From contig NZ_SZZH01000001.1 in the NCBI RefSeq assembly GCF_005298075.1, positions 124,001 through 188,000 on the forward strand: a DNA stretch of 64,000 bases, in the 5' to 3' direction. This stretch comes from Nakamurella flava. Lineage in GTDB: Bacteria > Actinomycetota > Actinomycetes > Mycobacteriales > Nakamurellaceae. Shown here in pieces: positions 1-8,437 of this stretch; the stretch's first letter is position 1, and every line of letters begins with the position of its first letter. A model generated the notes under the pieces. The model was not told where the DNA came from, did no database searches, and saw only the letters and a list, made by a program, of their open reading frames with translations. The position numbers and the translations under genes were made by a program.

Positions 1-91
1 GCACACCGCCCCGCAGGTCGACGATGCCGCCCTTGATGCCCGTACCGCCGATGTCGATGCCGAACGCGACGTCCGGTGAAGTGGTGGACAC
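1..91 (-). CDS. ppgK: Polyphosphate glucokinase, N-terminal fragment
   Basis: The first 30 residues of a ROK-family kinase are visible; the rest lies beyond the left edge. The peptide contains GIDIGGTGIKGG, the phosphate-binding loop typical of polyphosphate/ATP glucomannokinases that phosphorylate glucose using polyphosphate. The GTG start at 91 is preceded by AAGGAG at a 5-base spacing. A Cei-like gene lies upstream on the same strand, as in Mycobacterium tuberculosis (Rv2700, Rv2702); the suhB gene found between them there is not present here. PPK2 at 38762 belongs to the same polyphosphate economy. The assignment from such a short fragment rests on the motif and the synteny. Confidence 0.85.
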   Translation of the reverse strand, partial: MSTTSPDVAFGIDIGGTGIKGGIVDLRGGV

Positions 92-259
92 ACCCGCTCC
101 TTCATGCCTGGACCGCAGGGGTCTGGACCTGGGGAGTCGTCCGCCGAGGCGGTGACCCGCCCGCGGGGGGTCGCGGGCACCGCGAGCGTAGCGAGCACCA
201 CCGGTCGCGGCGCGGGAGGCCGACCGACCGAACCCGACCGGGTCGGCGCGGGCGCCTGG

Positions 260-1006
260 TCAGCTCGCGCAGGCCGCCGTGGGCAGAGCCGGAATGGGCG
301 GCAGCGGCTTGGCTGATGCGGTCTGGCCCTCGATGACCGCCGGCGGCTGGGCGGCCTCCCGGATGGCGCTGAGCTCGCTCTTCACGTCGTCGGGGATGGC
401 CGCGTAGAGGTACCGCCCGCCCAGGGCCAGATCGACCGTGTCGTCGACCCGGCTGTCCTGGACCAGCTGGGCGCACGGCGAGATCAGCAGCACCGTGCGG
501 GCGGCCGCCGCACCGGCCGGCCCGAAGCGGATCTGGGCCACGCAGCGCAGGTCACCGGCCGGGTAGAGGGGGTCGTTCGAGCCGTCCCGGATCGATTCGA
601 AGCCGACCACCCGCAGCTCGTCGGTCACGGCCTTGGCCTGTCCCCGCACCGGGCTCGCGTTGTACACCTGCAGTGCAACGGTGCTCGGGTTGGCCGGTCG
701 GACCGACTCCAGCGCGGAGTGGTCGAGGTAGGCCCCGAGGGTGGTCGGGGCCGACGGGGTCGAGCTGGTCGTCTCCGTGGACGACTCGCTCGGGGTGGCG
801 CCGTCGGTGGCCGAGGCCTGGCTGCGGGTGGTGGCCGCGGTGGTCGCCGGCACCGGTCCCGGTTGGTTGCAGGCCGCGCTGTTCTCGGCCGACGGACGCA
901 GCACGGGAAACCAGGCGACGATCGCGCCGACCAGCAGGACCCCGACGATCACGAGCACCGGCAGGTAGCGGCGGCGCCGGCGATCGGGGGCGGATTCGGC
1001 GCTCAC
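260..1006 (-). CDS. cei: LytR C-terminal domain membrane protein, Cei-like (envelope integrity)
   Basis: A 248-residue protein. It has a basic N-terminus (RRRRR near residue 10), one transmembrane helix at about residues 14-34, a Thr/Ser-rich extracytoplasmic linker (about 45-95), and a LytR_C-type domain containing VALQVYNASPVRGQAKAV. Family knowledge: mycobacterial Cei (Rv2700) is a membrane-anchored protein needed for envelope integrity; its biochemical activity is not settled. The GTG at 1006 was chosen because AGGAGGA sits 7 bases upstream and the hydrophobic anchor follows directly; the open frame extends much further upstream without a credible start. It lies upstream of ppgK on the same strand, with 168 bp between them that may hold the ppgK promoter. 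No catalytic motif is expected or seen. Confidence 0.8.
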   Translation of the reverse strand: MSAESAPDRRRRRYLPVLVIVGVLLVGAIVAWFPVLRPSAENSAACNQPGPVPATTAATTRSQASATDGATPSESSTETTSSTPSAPTTLGAYLDHSALESVRPANPSTVALQVYNASPVRGQAKAVTDELRVVGFESIRDGSNDPLYPAGDLRCVAQIRFGPAGAAAARTVLLISPCAQLVQDSRVDDTVDLALGGRYLYAAIPDDVKSELSAIREAAQPPAVIEGQTASAKPLPPIPALPTAACAS

Positions 1007-1541
1007 CCGGTGGTCCTCCTGCGTCTTGTCCGTCGGTCCGGGGCGATCCCCGCCCGCGGTGTCGTCCGTCGGTCGGGTTCGCCCGGGCCGCAGTTGTCGT
1101 GCGGTCCTCGCCCGCGTCCGGCCGTCGTGCCCGGGGCATTGTCGACCGGGGCGGCCCGGTTCAGGGTAGAGGCGCGCCGCCCCGACGCCGGCCAGCTGCC
1201 GGTCGCCACGGCGGGTCGACGGGGAAATCCGACGACCCGCAACCCACCCCGGTGCCGCAACCGTCCGGGCATCGGCTACCCTCCCCCCGCCGGTCGGCCC
1301 CGATGGTCGTTGGGCGGACGGGTACGTGTCGGGCACAAAACAGACGGTGCCGGCGTTACGTCTGCGCCCACCGCGAGCGGGGGCGGTCCTGAACGGTTCG
1401 CCGGACGAGCCAACGGGCTGATCCGGGGGAACAACAGCAGGGCAGATGCCGGTCCCCGGCGGACAGCACTCGCCGGGCCGGTCAGGACGACGCTCGGAAC
1501 AGAACCGAAGACGCAGCAGTACGAAGCGAGAGCAGGCAACC
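1007..1541. other. Divergent intergenic region, no gene recognised
   Basis: This 535-bp gap separates the divergent cei-like and DUF4193 genes. Open frames cross it, but none has a credible start or a protein I recognise; they read as low-complexity Arg/Pro/Gly translations of GC-rich DNA. It should contain the promoters of both flanking genes. I cannot pick a convincing -35/-10 pair. The least GC-rich stretch is around 1330-1370. Confidence 0.5.
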
Positions 1542-1841
1542 ATGGCAACCGATTACGACGCCCCACGGCGCAACGAGAGCGACGAGGCCTCCGAGGATTC
1601 GCTCGAGGAACTCAAGGCTCGACGCAACGAGGCGCAGTCGTCCGTCGTCGACGTCGACGAGGGCGACACCGCGGAGAGCTTCGAGCTCCCCGGCGCCGAC
1701 CTGTCCGGTGAGGAACTCACCGTCAAGGTCATCCCCAAGCAGGCCGATGAGTTCACCTGCACGTCCTGCTTCCTGGTGCAGCACCGCAGCCGGCTCGCCA
1801 ACCCCTCGGGTGGCCAGCTGATCTGCGTCGACTGTGCCTGA
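1542..1841 (+). CDS. DUF4193 family zinc-ribbon-like protein
   Basis: A 99-residue acidic cytoplasmic protein starting MATDYDAPRR. The first 60 residues are Glu/Asp-rich and probably flexible. The C-terminus has CTSC (about residues 76-79) and CVDC (about 95-98), two CxxC knuckles separated by a basic HRSRLA segment, consistent with a small zinc ribbon. This matches the actinobacterial DUF4193 family (Rv2699c in M. tuberculosis), whose function is unknown. The ATG at 1542 is chosen because the family starts here; the ribosome-binding site (AGCAGG) is weak. The stop overlaps the next gene's GTG start by 8 bases, so the two are probably translationally coupled. Confidence 0.85.
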   Translation: MATDYDAPRRNESDEASEDSLEELKARRNEAQSSVVDVDEGDTAESFELPGADLSGEELTVKVIPKQADEFTCTSCFLVQHRSRLANPSGGQLICVDCA

Positions 1842-2247
1842 TCAGGTCGAGTCGACCGGCCGGGCCGCCGGGCAGGTGGCCGAGTTCCACCGCGCCTACG
1901 GCCTGCCGGTCCGCACGGTTCCGTCCGCGGCGGTCGACCTGTCCGAGGTCACCCTGCGGCAGTCGCTCATCGAGGAGGAGGTGGCCGAACTGGCCGCCGC
2001 CGCCCGGGCCGGTGACGTCGTCGGGGTGGCCGACGCGCTGGCCGACATCGTCTACGTCGCGTACGGCACGGCTCACGTCTACGGCATCGACCTGGACGCC
2101 GTGCTCGACGAGGTGCACGCCTCGAACATGACCAAGCTCGGCGCCGACGGCCGTCCGATCCGCCGGGCCGACGGCAAGGTGCTCAAGGGCCCGGACTACC
2201 GGCCGCCGGACATCGCCGCCGTGCTCGCGCGCCCCCGCGGGGCCTGA
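1834..2247 (+). CDS. MazG/PRA-PH-like nucleotide pyrophosphohydrolase
   Basis: A 137-residue all-alpha NTP-pyrophosphatase-type protein. An EExxE metal-binding motif (LIEEEVAEL) is followed about 20 residues later by the DALADIVY helix. The C-terminal signature SNMTKLGADG...DGKVLKGPDY is typical of the phosphoribosyl-ATP-pyrophosphohydrolase-like branch of MazG proteins. Members remove pyrophosphate from (d)NTPs, often house-cleaning or dUTP-like substrates; the substrate here is not known. The GTG start overlaps the DUF4193 stop by 8 bases. In M. tuberculosis the equivalent position in the block holds dut (dUTPase); no dut gene is visible in this window. It is too diverged in context to be HisE, and there are no his genes nearby. 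Confidence 0.8.
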   Translation: MPDQVESTGRAAGQVAEFHRAYGLPVRTVPSAAVDLSEVTLRQSLIEEEVAELAAAARAGDVVGVADALADIVYVAYGTAHVYGIDLDAVLDEVHASNMTKLGADGRPIRRADGKVLKGPDYRPPDIAAVLARPRGA

Positions 2248-2388
2248 CCGGCGCACCGCCGCGGCGCCGTCCGCTCACCCGGACCGGTCCGGGTGAGGCG
2301 CCTCTCGTCCCCGGCCGGGGCGTCGGCCGCGCGGCTACCCTGGCCTTGGAAACCCAGGAACGCAGAGGCCGGAACAAGGGGTAGAGCG

Positions 2389-2757
2389 ATGCCAGGCAAG
2401 CTCGCCGCGTGGGTGCGGAAGATCACCCGTGACGACGATCAGATCGACGCCGAGGTGCTGACCGATCAGGTCGACGCCACGGGTGCGATACGGGCGCAGG
2501 TCTGCTGCCAGGGTCAGCGGGTCACCCTGCACGGCCGGTTGCGCTACGTGGACCTCCGGCCGACCGAACACCAGGCCACCCTGGTCGCCGAGCTGTACGA
2601 CGGCACCGACGCCGTGCAGCTGATCTGGCTCGGCCGCCGGTCCATCCCCGGCGTCGAACCCGGCCGGACGATGAACGTCCGCGGCCGGGTGGCCCTGCGG
2701 GACGGGCAGAAGGTCATCTACAACCCCGATTACGACCTGCTGCCGGTGAGCGTGTGA
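2389..2757 (+). CDS. OB-fold nucleic-acid-binding-like protein
   Basis: A 122-residue protein resembling Rv2694c. Alternating hydrophobic strands from about residue 45 (RVTLHGRLRYVDL, TLVAELYDGTDAVQLIWLGR, GRTMNVRGRVAL) fit a five-strand OB fold like that of RecG or tRNA-anticodon domains. The function is unproven; nucleic-acid binding is inferred from the fold. The ATG at 2389 is preceded by AAGGGG and gives the family length; an in-frame GTG further upstream (2293) would add a low-complexity segment. The stop overlaps the start of the DUF3159 gene (GTGA), so the two form a coupled pair. Confidence 0.75.
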   Translation: MPGKLAAWVRKITRDDDQIDAEVLTDQVDATGAIRAQVCCQGQRVTLHGRLRYVDLRPTEHQATLVAELYDGTDAVQLIWLGRRSIPGVEPGRTMNVRGRVALRDGQKVIYNPDYDLLPVSV

Positions 2758-3467
2758 CGGCGCCGATCGGTACCCCCGAACCGGCCCGCGGGCCGATCGC
2801 CGACCCCGCCGCTCCACCCCCGGAGCCCGCCGAGCCCCGCCGGCCCAGTGTGCTCGACCAGATGGGCGGACCGGCCGGAATGCTCGACTCCGGTCTGCCG
2901 GTCGTCGTGTTCGTGCTGGTCAACTCGTTCGTCAACCTGACCTGGGGCATCGCCGCCGCCCTCGTCGCGGGCGCCGCCATCGCCGTCTGGCGGCTGGCCC
3001 GGCGCAAACCGGTCACCCAGGCCATCGGCGGCCTTTTCGGCGTCGGCATCGCGGCGTTCATCGCCTACCGGACGGGCTCGGCCAAGGGCTACTTCCTCTG
3101 GGGCATCTGGACCCAGGCCGCCTTCGCGCTCGCCTTCCTGATCAGCATCCTCGTGCGCTGGCCGCTGGTCGGCGTCATCTGGGAGTCCCTGAACGGCCGG
3201 GGCACCGCATGGCGCAAGGACCGCCACCTGATGACCCGCTACACCTGGGCGACCGTCGTCTGGGTCGCGATCTTCGGCGGCCGCTTCGCCCTGCAGAACT
3301 GGGCCTACGGTGAGGACGCCGTCGGCTGGCTGGCCTTCATGAAAATCGCCCTGGGCTACCCGGTCTTCATCGTCGGGCTGCTGGTCACCGCGATCATCCT
3401 GGTCGCCGGCCATGGTGAGGGATCGCTGAAGGACCGCGTCAGGTCGTTCGCCCGGGGCACCCACTAG
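2754..3467 (+). CDS. DUF3159 integral membrane protein
   Basis: A 237-residue membrane protein of the DUF3159 family (Rv2693c). After a Pro-rich cytoplasmic tail of about 40 residues there are roughly six hydrophobic segments, including VVVFVLVNSFVNL, GIAAALVAGAAIAVW, AFALAFLISILV and GYPVFIVGLLVTAIILV. A conserved-looking loop, WESLNGRGTAWR, lies near the middle. No transport or enzymatic motif is recognisable. The GTG start lies inside the stop of the OB-fold gene (4-base overlap). The gene is convergent with the TrkA genes and leaves 46 bp between the two stops. Confidence 0.85.
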   Translation: MTAPIGTPEPARGPIADPAAPPPEPAEPRRPSVLDQMGGPAGMLDSGLPVVVFVLVNSFVNLTWGIAAALVAGAAIAVWRLARRKPVTQAIGGLFGVGIAAFIAYRTGSAKGYFLWGIWTQAAFALAFLISILVRWPLVGVIWESLNGRGTAWRKDRHLMTRYTWATVVWVAIFGGRFALQNWAYGEDAVGWLAFMKIALGYPVFIVGLLVTAIILVAGHGEGSLKDRVRSFARGTH

Positions 3468-3513
3468 CTGCGCCTGTTGCGCGCGGCCTCGCCAGTCCGT
3501 CCGGCGTCCACCG

Positions 3514-4167
3514 CTACATCAGCGCTTCGCGGACCGCGTCCTCCACCTCGGTCGACGCGACGAAGAGCAGCTCGTCGCCCGGCTCCAGCGGCTCGTCGGG
3601 CGCCGGCACGATGACCCGGCCGCCGCGCAGGATGGTGACGAGCGCGGCGTCCCGGGGCAGGCGCAGGTCGCGGACCGGGCGGCCGGCGATGGCCGTGGTC
3701 GAGGGCAGGGTGACCTCGACGAGGTTGACCTGGCCCTGCCGCAGCGTGAAGAGCCGGACCAGATCACCGACCGACACGGCTTCCTCGACCAGGGCGGCGA
3801 GGATGCGGGGGGTCGAGACGGCGACGTCTACGCCCCACTGCTCGGTGAACAGCCACTCGTTGCGGGGGTCGTTGACCCGGCCGACGACGCGGCCGACCGC
3901 GAACTCGGTCTTGGCCAGCAGGGAGACGACGAGGTTGACCTTGTCGTCACCGGTGCAGGCGATGACGACGTCGCAGGTCTGCAGGCCGGCGTCCTCGAGC
4001 AGGGCGACCTCGCAGGCATCGGCCAGCACCCATTCGGCCGCCTCGATGCGTTCGGGCTTGATGGCCCCCGGGTCGCGGTCGATGAGCATGACCTCGTGAC
4101 CGTTCTCGACGAGCTCCCCGGCGATGGACCGGCCGACGGAGCCGGCCCCGGCGATGGCGATCCGCAT
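3514..4167 (-). CDS. trkA: TrkA-type potassium uptake regulator (CeoC-like)
   Basis: A 217-residue cytoplasmic protein. An RCK_N Rossmann domain at the N-terminus starts MRIAIAGAGSVGRSIAGEL (GxGxxG nucleotide-binding loop) with the acidic strand-end VMLIDRD. An RCK_C domain covers about residues 135-217. Such proteins gate K+ channels or transporters in response to NAD(H)/ATP or c-di-AMP. It is the second gene of a pair; its ATG overlaps the upstream gene's stop by one base (TGATG), so subunits are probably made in stoichiometric amounts. No TrkH/KtrB membrane subunit is in the window; the divergent KimA-like permease is the likely partner by context (inference). Confidence 0.9.
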   Translation of the reverse strand: MRIAIAGAGSVGRSIAGELVENGHEVMLIDRDPGAIKPERIEAAEWVLADACEVALLEDAGLQTCDVVIACTGDDKVNLVVSLLAKTEFAVGRVVGRVNDPRNEWLFTEQWGVDVAVSTPRILAALVEEAVSVGDLVRLFTLRQGQVNLVEVTLPSTTAIAGRPVRDLRLPRDAALVTILRGGRVIVPAPDEPLEPGDELLFVASTEVEDAVREALM

Positions 4168-4832
4168 CAGACACCGTCCACGGGGGACACGGCGGCCTTG
4201 TCGCCGACACTGTGCAGGTCCTTGGACAGCACGGACGCGTACACCAGGTCACCTTCCTGGATGACGGTGTCCCGGGTGGGCAGCTGGCCCTGACCGAAGC
4301 GGACGACGAACGCGACGTGCACGTCGGTGGCCGCCTCGAACTCGGCGAGCGGGCGACCCATCCAGTCCCGGTGGTAGGGCAGATTCACGATCGTCACGGT
4401 GCCGGACGGGTCCCGCCACTCGCTGATCATCCCCTCGGGGATGACGGCCCGCAGCAACCGGTCGGTCGTCCACGGGACCGTCGCGACGGTGGGGATGCCC
4501 AACCGCTCGTAGACCTGGGCGCGTTTGGCGTCGTAGATGCGGGCGACCACGGTCTCGACGTTGAACTGCTCGCGCGCCACTCGCGCGGCGATGATGTTCG
4601 AGTTGTCACCGGAGGACACCGCGGCGAAGGCGTGGGCCTCGTTGATGCGGGCCTTGAGCAGCACGTCCCGGTCGAAGCCCATGCCGGTGACCTGCTGGCC
4701 GTGGAACTCGGCCCCCAACCGGCGGAACGCCGACGGATCCCGGTCGATGACGGCCACCGAGTGGCCGGCCCGGCCGAGTTGGCGGGCCAGGGACGAGCCG
4801 ACGCGGCCGCATCCCATGATCACGATGTGCAC
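4167..4832 (-). CDS. trkA: TrkA-type potassium uptake regulator (CeoB-like)
   Basis: A 221-residue RCK protein and first gene of the pair. The N-terminal Rossmann motif is MHIVIMGCGRVGSSLARQL with VAVIDRD at the end of strand 2; an RCK_C domain follows from about residue 135. Compared with its partner it carries a longer linker (EWRDPSGTVTIVNLPYHRDW). The arrangement, two single RCK proteins divergent from an APC-type permease, is the same as M. tuberculosis ceoB-ceoC next to Rv2690c. The 166-bp gap to the permease start should hold both promoters. Confidence 0.9.
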   Translation of the reverse strand: MHIVIMGCGRVGSSLARQLGRAGHSVAVIDRDPSAFRRLGAEFHGQQVTGMGFDRDVLLKARINEAHAFAAVSSGDNSNIIAARVAREQFNVETVVARIYDAKRAQVYERLGIPTVATVPWTTDRLLRAVIPEGMISEWRDPSGTVTIVNLPYHRDWMGRPLAEFEAATDVHVAFVVRFGQGQLPTRDTVIQEGDLVYASVLSKDLHSVGDKAAVSPVDGV

Positions 4833-4998
4833 AGCACTGCCCTTCGCCGGTGCGGGGTGTCAGGAGCAACCTACAGCGGCGTCGGTGATCGCAACGTGGG
4901 CCGTGGTGTTCCGTCCGGGGGACGGGCGGGCCGTTCCCGGCCCGGTGTTCGCGTGCGGTGGCCGCCGGGTGTCGCCGGGCGACCTACGCTTCGGTGTT

Positions 4999-7050
4999 GT
5001 GTCCAAGTTGACGGTCGCGGCCAAGCGACTGCTGGTCGGGCGGCCCTTCCGCAGCGACAAGCTCTCGCACACCCTGCTGCCCAAGCGCATCGCGCTGCCG
5101 GTGTTCGCCTCCGACGCGCTGTCCAGCGTCGCGTACGCCCCCGGCGAGATCTTCGCCGTGCTGTCCATCGCCGGTCTGGCGTACTACGCCTACGCTCCGT
5201 GGATCGCCGGGTTGGTGGCCCTGGTGATGGTCGTGGTCGTCGCCTCCTACCGGCAGAACGTGCACGCCTACCCCAGCGGCGGTGGTGACTACGAGGTCGT
5301 CACCAAGAACCTGGGGCCGACACCCGGGCTGATCGTCGCCAGTGCGCTGCTGGTCGACTACATCCTCACCGTCGCGGTCTCGACCGCGGCCGGGGTGGCC
5401 AACATCGGGTCGGCCCTGCAGATCGTCGGCGACCACCCGGTGTGGTTCTCCATCGCGATCATCGCGGTGGTCTGCGCGGCCAACCTGCGCGGCATCCGCG
5501 AGTCCGGCGCCGCGTTCGCCATCCCGGTCTACGCCTTCATCATCTCGATCATGGCGATGATCGTCACCGGCGCCGTCGAGTGGTTCATCGGCGCCGACAT
5601 CAAGGCCGAGAGTGCCTCGTACACGCTGAACGCCGAAGGGTCGCTGACCGGGCTGGCCCTGCTGTTCCTGCTGCTGCGGTCGTTCTCGTCCGGGTCGGCC
5701 GCGCTGACCGGCGTGGAGGCCATCTCCAACGGTGTGCCGGCGTTCAAGAAGCCCAAGAGCAAGAACGCGGCGACGACGCTGGCCCTGATGGCCGGGCTGT
5801 CGGTCGTCATGATGATCGGCATCGTCCTGCTGACGCTGTACACCGGAGCGCACTTCGCCGAGGACCCGGAGATCCAGCTGGTCGGGGTGCCCGAGGGTTA
5901 CTACCAGAAGACCCTGATCGCCCAGATCGGCGAGGCGGTCTTCTCGGGCTTCCCGATCGCGTTCTACGTCGTCTCGCTGACCACCGGTCTGATCCTGGTG
6001 CTGGCCTGCAACACCGCGTTCAACGGATTCCCGGTGCTCGGCTCGATCCTGGCCCAGGACCGCTACCTGCCCCGCCAGCTGCACACCCGCGGCGATCGGC
6101 TCGCGTTCTCCAACGGCATCGTCTTCCTCGCCGTCATCGCGCTGATCCTGATCATCGCCTTCCAGGCCGACGTCACCGCGCTCATCCAGCTGTACATCGT
6201 CGGGGTGTTCGTCTCGTTCACGTTCTCGCAGCTCGGGATGATCAAGCACTGGCAGCGGTTGCTGCGGATCGAACGCGACCCGAACCGCCGCCGCCGCATG
6301 CGCCGCAGCCAGACCATCAACGGCATCGGTTTCAGCTTCACCGCGGTCGTGCTCGGCATCGTGCTCGTCACCAAGTTCCTGGCCGGCGCCTGGATCGCCA
6401 TCCTGGCGATGGCGGTGATCTTCTTCACCATGAAGGCGATCCGCCGCCACTACGACCGGGTCGCCCGGGAGATCGCCGCCGACGAGGACGACATGGTGCT
6501 GCCCAGTCGCGTCCGGTCCATCGTGCTGGTCTCCAAGCTGCACCTGCCGACGATGCGGGCCCTGGCCTACGCCCGGGCCACCCGCCCGGACTACCTCGAG
6601 GCGGTCACGGTCAACGTCGATCCCGACGACACCGCCGACCTGGCCCGCGAGTGGGAGGACCGGCAGATCCCGGTCCCGCTCAAGGTCATCGACTCGCCGT
6701 TCCGGGAGATCACCAAACCCGTCCTGGACTACGTGCGCCGCACCCGCAAGGACGCCCCCCGCGACATCGTCACCGTCTTCATCCCCGAGTATGTCGTCGG
6801 TCACTGGTGGGAGCACCTGCTGCACAACCAGTCGGCGCTGCGCCTGAAGGGGCGGCTGCTGTTCATGCCGGGGGTCATGGTCACCTCGGTGCCGTGGCAG
6901 CTGTCGTCGTCGGACGCGCTGGACGAACGGATCCGCATGCGGGCCACCCGGGCCCCGTCGATCCGCGGCCGGATGCCCGGCGCGGTCTATCCGCCCGACA
7001 ACGCCACCGACACGGGCACCTGGTCCCGCCAGGTCATGGGAGACGAGTGA
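4999..7050 (+). CDS. APC-superfamily permease, KimA-like probable potassium transporter
   Basis: A 683-residue membrane protein with about 12 hydrophobic segments up to residue 480 and a soluble C-terminal domain (about 480-683). Several stretches resemble Bacillus KimA as I remember it: SDALSSVAYAPGE, YPSGGGDYEVVTKNLG, LLVDYILTVAVS, FSSGSAALTGVEAISN, RGDRLAFSNGI. KimA is a high-affinity K+/H+ symporter. M. tuberculosis Rv2690c is usually annotated only as an amino-acid permease. The GTG at 4999 is chosen because the family motif GRPFRSDKLS follows soon after; upstream in-frame sequence is low-complexity. It is divergent from the TrkA pair and overlaps the next gene by one base (TGATG). Potassium as substrate is inferred from motifs plus neighbours. 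Confidence 0.8.
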   Translation: MSKLTVAAKRLLVGRPFRSDKLSHTLLPKRIALPVFASDALSSVAYAPGEIFAVLSIAGLAYYAYAPWIAGLVALVMVVVVASYRQNVHAYPSGGGDYEVVTKNLGPTPGLIVASALLVDYILTVAVSTAAGVANIGSALQIVGDHPVWFSIAIIAVVCAANLRGIRESGAAFAIPVYAFIISIMAMIVTGAVEWFIGADIKAESASYTLNAEGSLTGLALLFLLLRSFSSGSAALTGVEAISNGVPAFKKPKSKNAATTLALMAGLSVVMMIGIVLLTLYTGAHFAEDPEIQLVGVPEGYYQKTLIAQIGEAVFSGFPIAFYVVSLTTGLILVLACNTAFNGFPVLGSILAQDRYLPRQLHTRGDRLAFSNGIVFLAVIALILIIAFQADVTALIQLYIVGVFVSFTFSQLGMIKHWQRLLRIERDPNRRRRMRRSQTINGIGFSFTAVVLGIVLVTKFLAGAWIAILAMAVIFFTMKAIRRHYDRVAREIAADEDDMVLPSRVRSIVLVSKLHLPTMRALAYARATRPDYLEAVTVNVDPDDTADLAREWEDRQIPVPLKVIDSPFREITKPVLDYVRRTRKDAPRDIVTVFIPEYVVGHWWEHLLHNQSALRLKGRLLFMPGVMVTSVPWQLSSSDALDERIRMRATRAPSIRGRMPGAVYPPDNATDTGTWSRQVMGDE

Positions 7051-8375
7051 TGGCCGAGCTGATCGACGACCTGCGGGTCGGCGACGAGGTGGAACTGGAG
7101 ATCGGCGCGGTCGCCCACGGCGGACATTGCGTGGCTCGGCACGAGGGCCGGGTGGTCTTCGTGCGGCTGGCCCTGCCGGGGGAGCGCGGCATCGTCCGGA
7201 TCACCGAGGCCCGGCCCGGGTCGTTCTGCCGGGGCGAGCTGGTGCACGTCCTGCAGGCCGATCCGCAGCGGGTGTCGGCACCCTGCCGGCACTACCGGCC
7301 GGGCGGCTGTGGGGGCTGCGACTTCCAGCACGCCACCGGGGAGCGCCAGCGTGAGCTCAAGGCCGCGGTGGTGGCCGAGCAGCTGCGCCGGCTGGCCGGG
7401 CTCGATCGGCCGGTGACGGTCGAAGCGCTGCCCGGTGACGGGTTCGGCTGGCGGTCCCGGGTCCGTTGGGCGGCGTCCCCGTCGGTGCTCGACCGTTCCG
7501 GCCCGGGTATCGGTCCGCGGGCGGCCCGTTCGCACCAGGTGGTCGGTGTCGACGGCGACCAGCCGTGTCTCATCGCCGCGCCGGGGATGAGCGAGGTGGC
7601 GGCCGGCCTCACCCCGCCCCCGTCGGCCCACCGGGGGCGGCGTCCGGGCGCGCAGCCGGACCGTCGCCGGGACGGCGGGCGCTCGCGCCGGCCGGAGGAC
7701 CCTGAAGTGACGCTGTGTGCTCCCGGCCTGGACGGCTCCGATGCCGCCGAGGTGGTGACGGTGTGGTCGGGGCAATCGGGACCCGTCGTGACCGAGACCG
7801 TCGGCGACCGCGATTTTCAGGTCGCGGCGGACGGGTTCTGGCAGGTGCACCCGGCCGCGGCGGTCGCGCTGACCCGGGCGGTGACCGAGGCGGTGGCCGA
7901 CGTCCTGCCGGCGGGTGGGCTGGCCTGGGACCTGTACGGCGGGGTGGGGCTGCTCACCGAGGTGCTGTGCCGGGCCGTGGGCCCGTCCGGTGAGGTGGTG
8001 CTGGTCGAGTCGGACTCGCGGGCGACCGCGCTGGCCGAGCAGAACCTGGCCCGGCATCCCCAGGCCGAGGTCGTCACCGGCCGCGTCGAGCACGCGCTGG
8101 ACACGCTGCCCGGCCCGCCGCACGCGGTGGTCCTGGACCCGCCCCGGTCGGGTGCCGGGCGGGAGATCTGCCGGTCGCTGGCGGCTCTCGGGCCCGAGGT
8201 GATCGTCTACGTGGCCTGCGACCCGGCGGCGCTGGGTCGGGACACCGCCACGCTGGCCGAGGCCGGCTACGAGTTGACGGCCCTGCGCGCCTTTGACGCC
8301 TTCCCACAAACCCAGCACGTCGAGTGCGTGGCTACGTACCGGCCCGCGCGCGGGTCCGCCACCGCGTCGTCATGA
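7050..8375 (+). CDS. TRAM-domain 23S rRNA/tRNA (uracil-5-)-methyltransferase, TrmA/RlmD family
   Basis: A 441-residue class I RNA methyltransferase. An N-terminal TRAM domain (about 8-65) is followed by a cysteine cluster, CRHYRPGGCGGC, expected to ligate a 4Fe-4S cluster. A central segment precedes the SAM-binding motif DLYGGVGLLTE. The catalytic cysteine lies in the motif YVACDPAALGRD near residue 390, preceded by LDPPRSGAG. It should methylate uridine C5 in rRNA or tRNA; which site cannot be read from the sequence. Residues about 185-230 form an Arg/Gly/Pro-rich insertion unusual for the family. Its start overlaps the permease stop by one base, as with Rv2689c/Rv2690c. Confidence 0.9.
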   Translation: MAELIDDLRVGDEVELEIGAVAHGGHCVARHEGRVVFVRLALPGERGIVRITEARPGSFCRGELVHVLQADPQRVSAPCRHYRPGGCGGCDFQHATGERQRELKAAVVAEQLRRLAGLDRPVTVEALPGDGFGWRSRVRWAASPSVLDRSGPGIGPRAARSHQVVGVDGDQPCLIAAPGMSEVAAGLTPPPSAHRGRRPGAQPDRRRDGGRSRRPEDPEVTLCAPGLDGSDAAEVVTVWSGQSGPVVTETVGDRDFQVAADGFWQVHPAAAVALTRAVTEAVADVLPAGGLAWDLYGGVGLLTEVLCRAVGPSGEVVLVESDSRATALAEQNLARHPQAEVVTGRVEHALDTLPGPPHAVVLDPPRSGAGREICRSLAALGPEVIVYVACDPAALGRDTATLAEAGYELTALRAFDAFPQTQHVECVATYRPARGSATASS

Positions 8376-8402
8376 CGGTGTGGGGGTGATCGAACGTCCC
8401 CT

Positions 8403-8422
8403 CGACCGGCCGTCGCCGGTCG
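8403..8422. terminator. Hairpin between convergent genes
   Basis: A perfect 8-bp inverted repeat, CGACCGGC / GCCGGTCG, with a CGTC loop lies between the convergent stops at 8375 and 8438. It has no T-tract, as is common for actinobacterial hairpins. It could end transcription from either side, but this is inference from position. Confidence 0.4.
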
Positions 8423-8437
8423 CTCGGCCGACGGGAA

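Noticed and set aside
4833-4998. Possible c-di-AMP (ydaO-type) riboswitch upstream of the KimA-like gene
   Set aside because: KimA genes in Bacillus carry one, but the gap here is only 166 bp, is shared with a divergent promoter, and I could not find the conserved riboswitch core.
4984-6825. Long minus-strand open frame opposite the permease gene
   Set aside because: The translation is Asp/Gly/Arg/Gln-rich low complexity with no domain; it is the usual antisense shadow of a GC-rich gene. The same applies to 17548-18924, 27109-28941 and 42413-44110.
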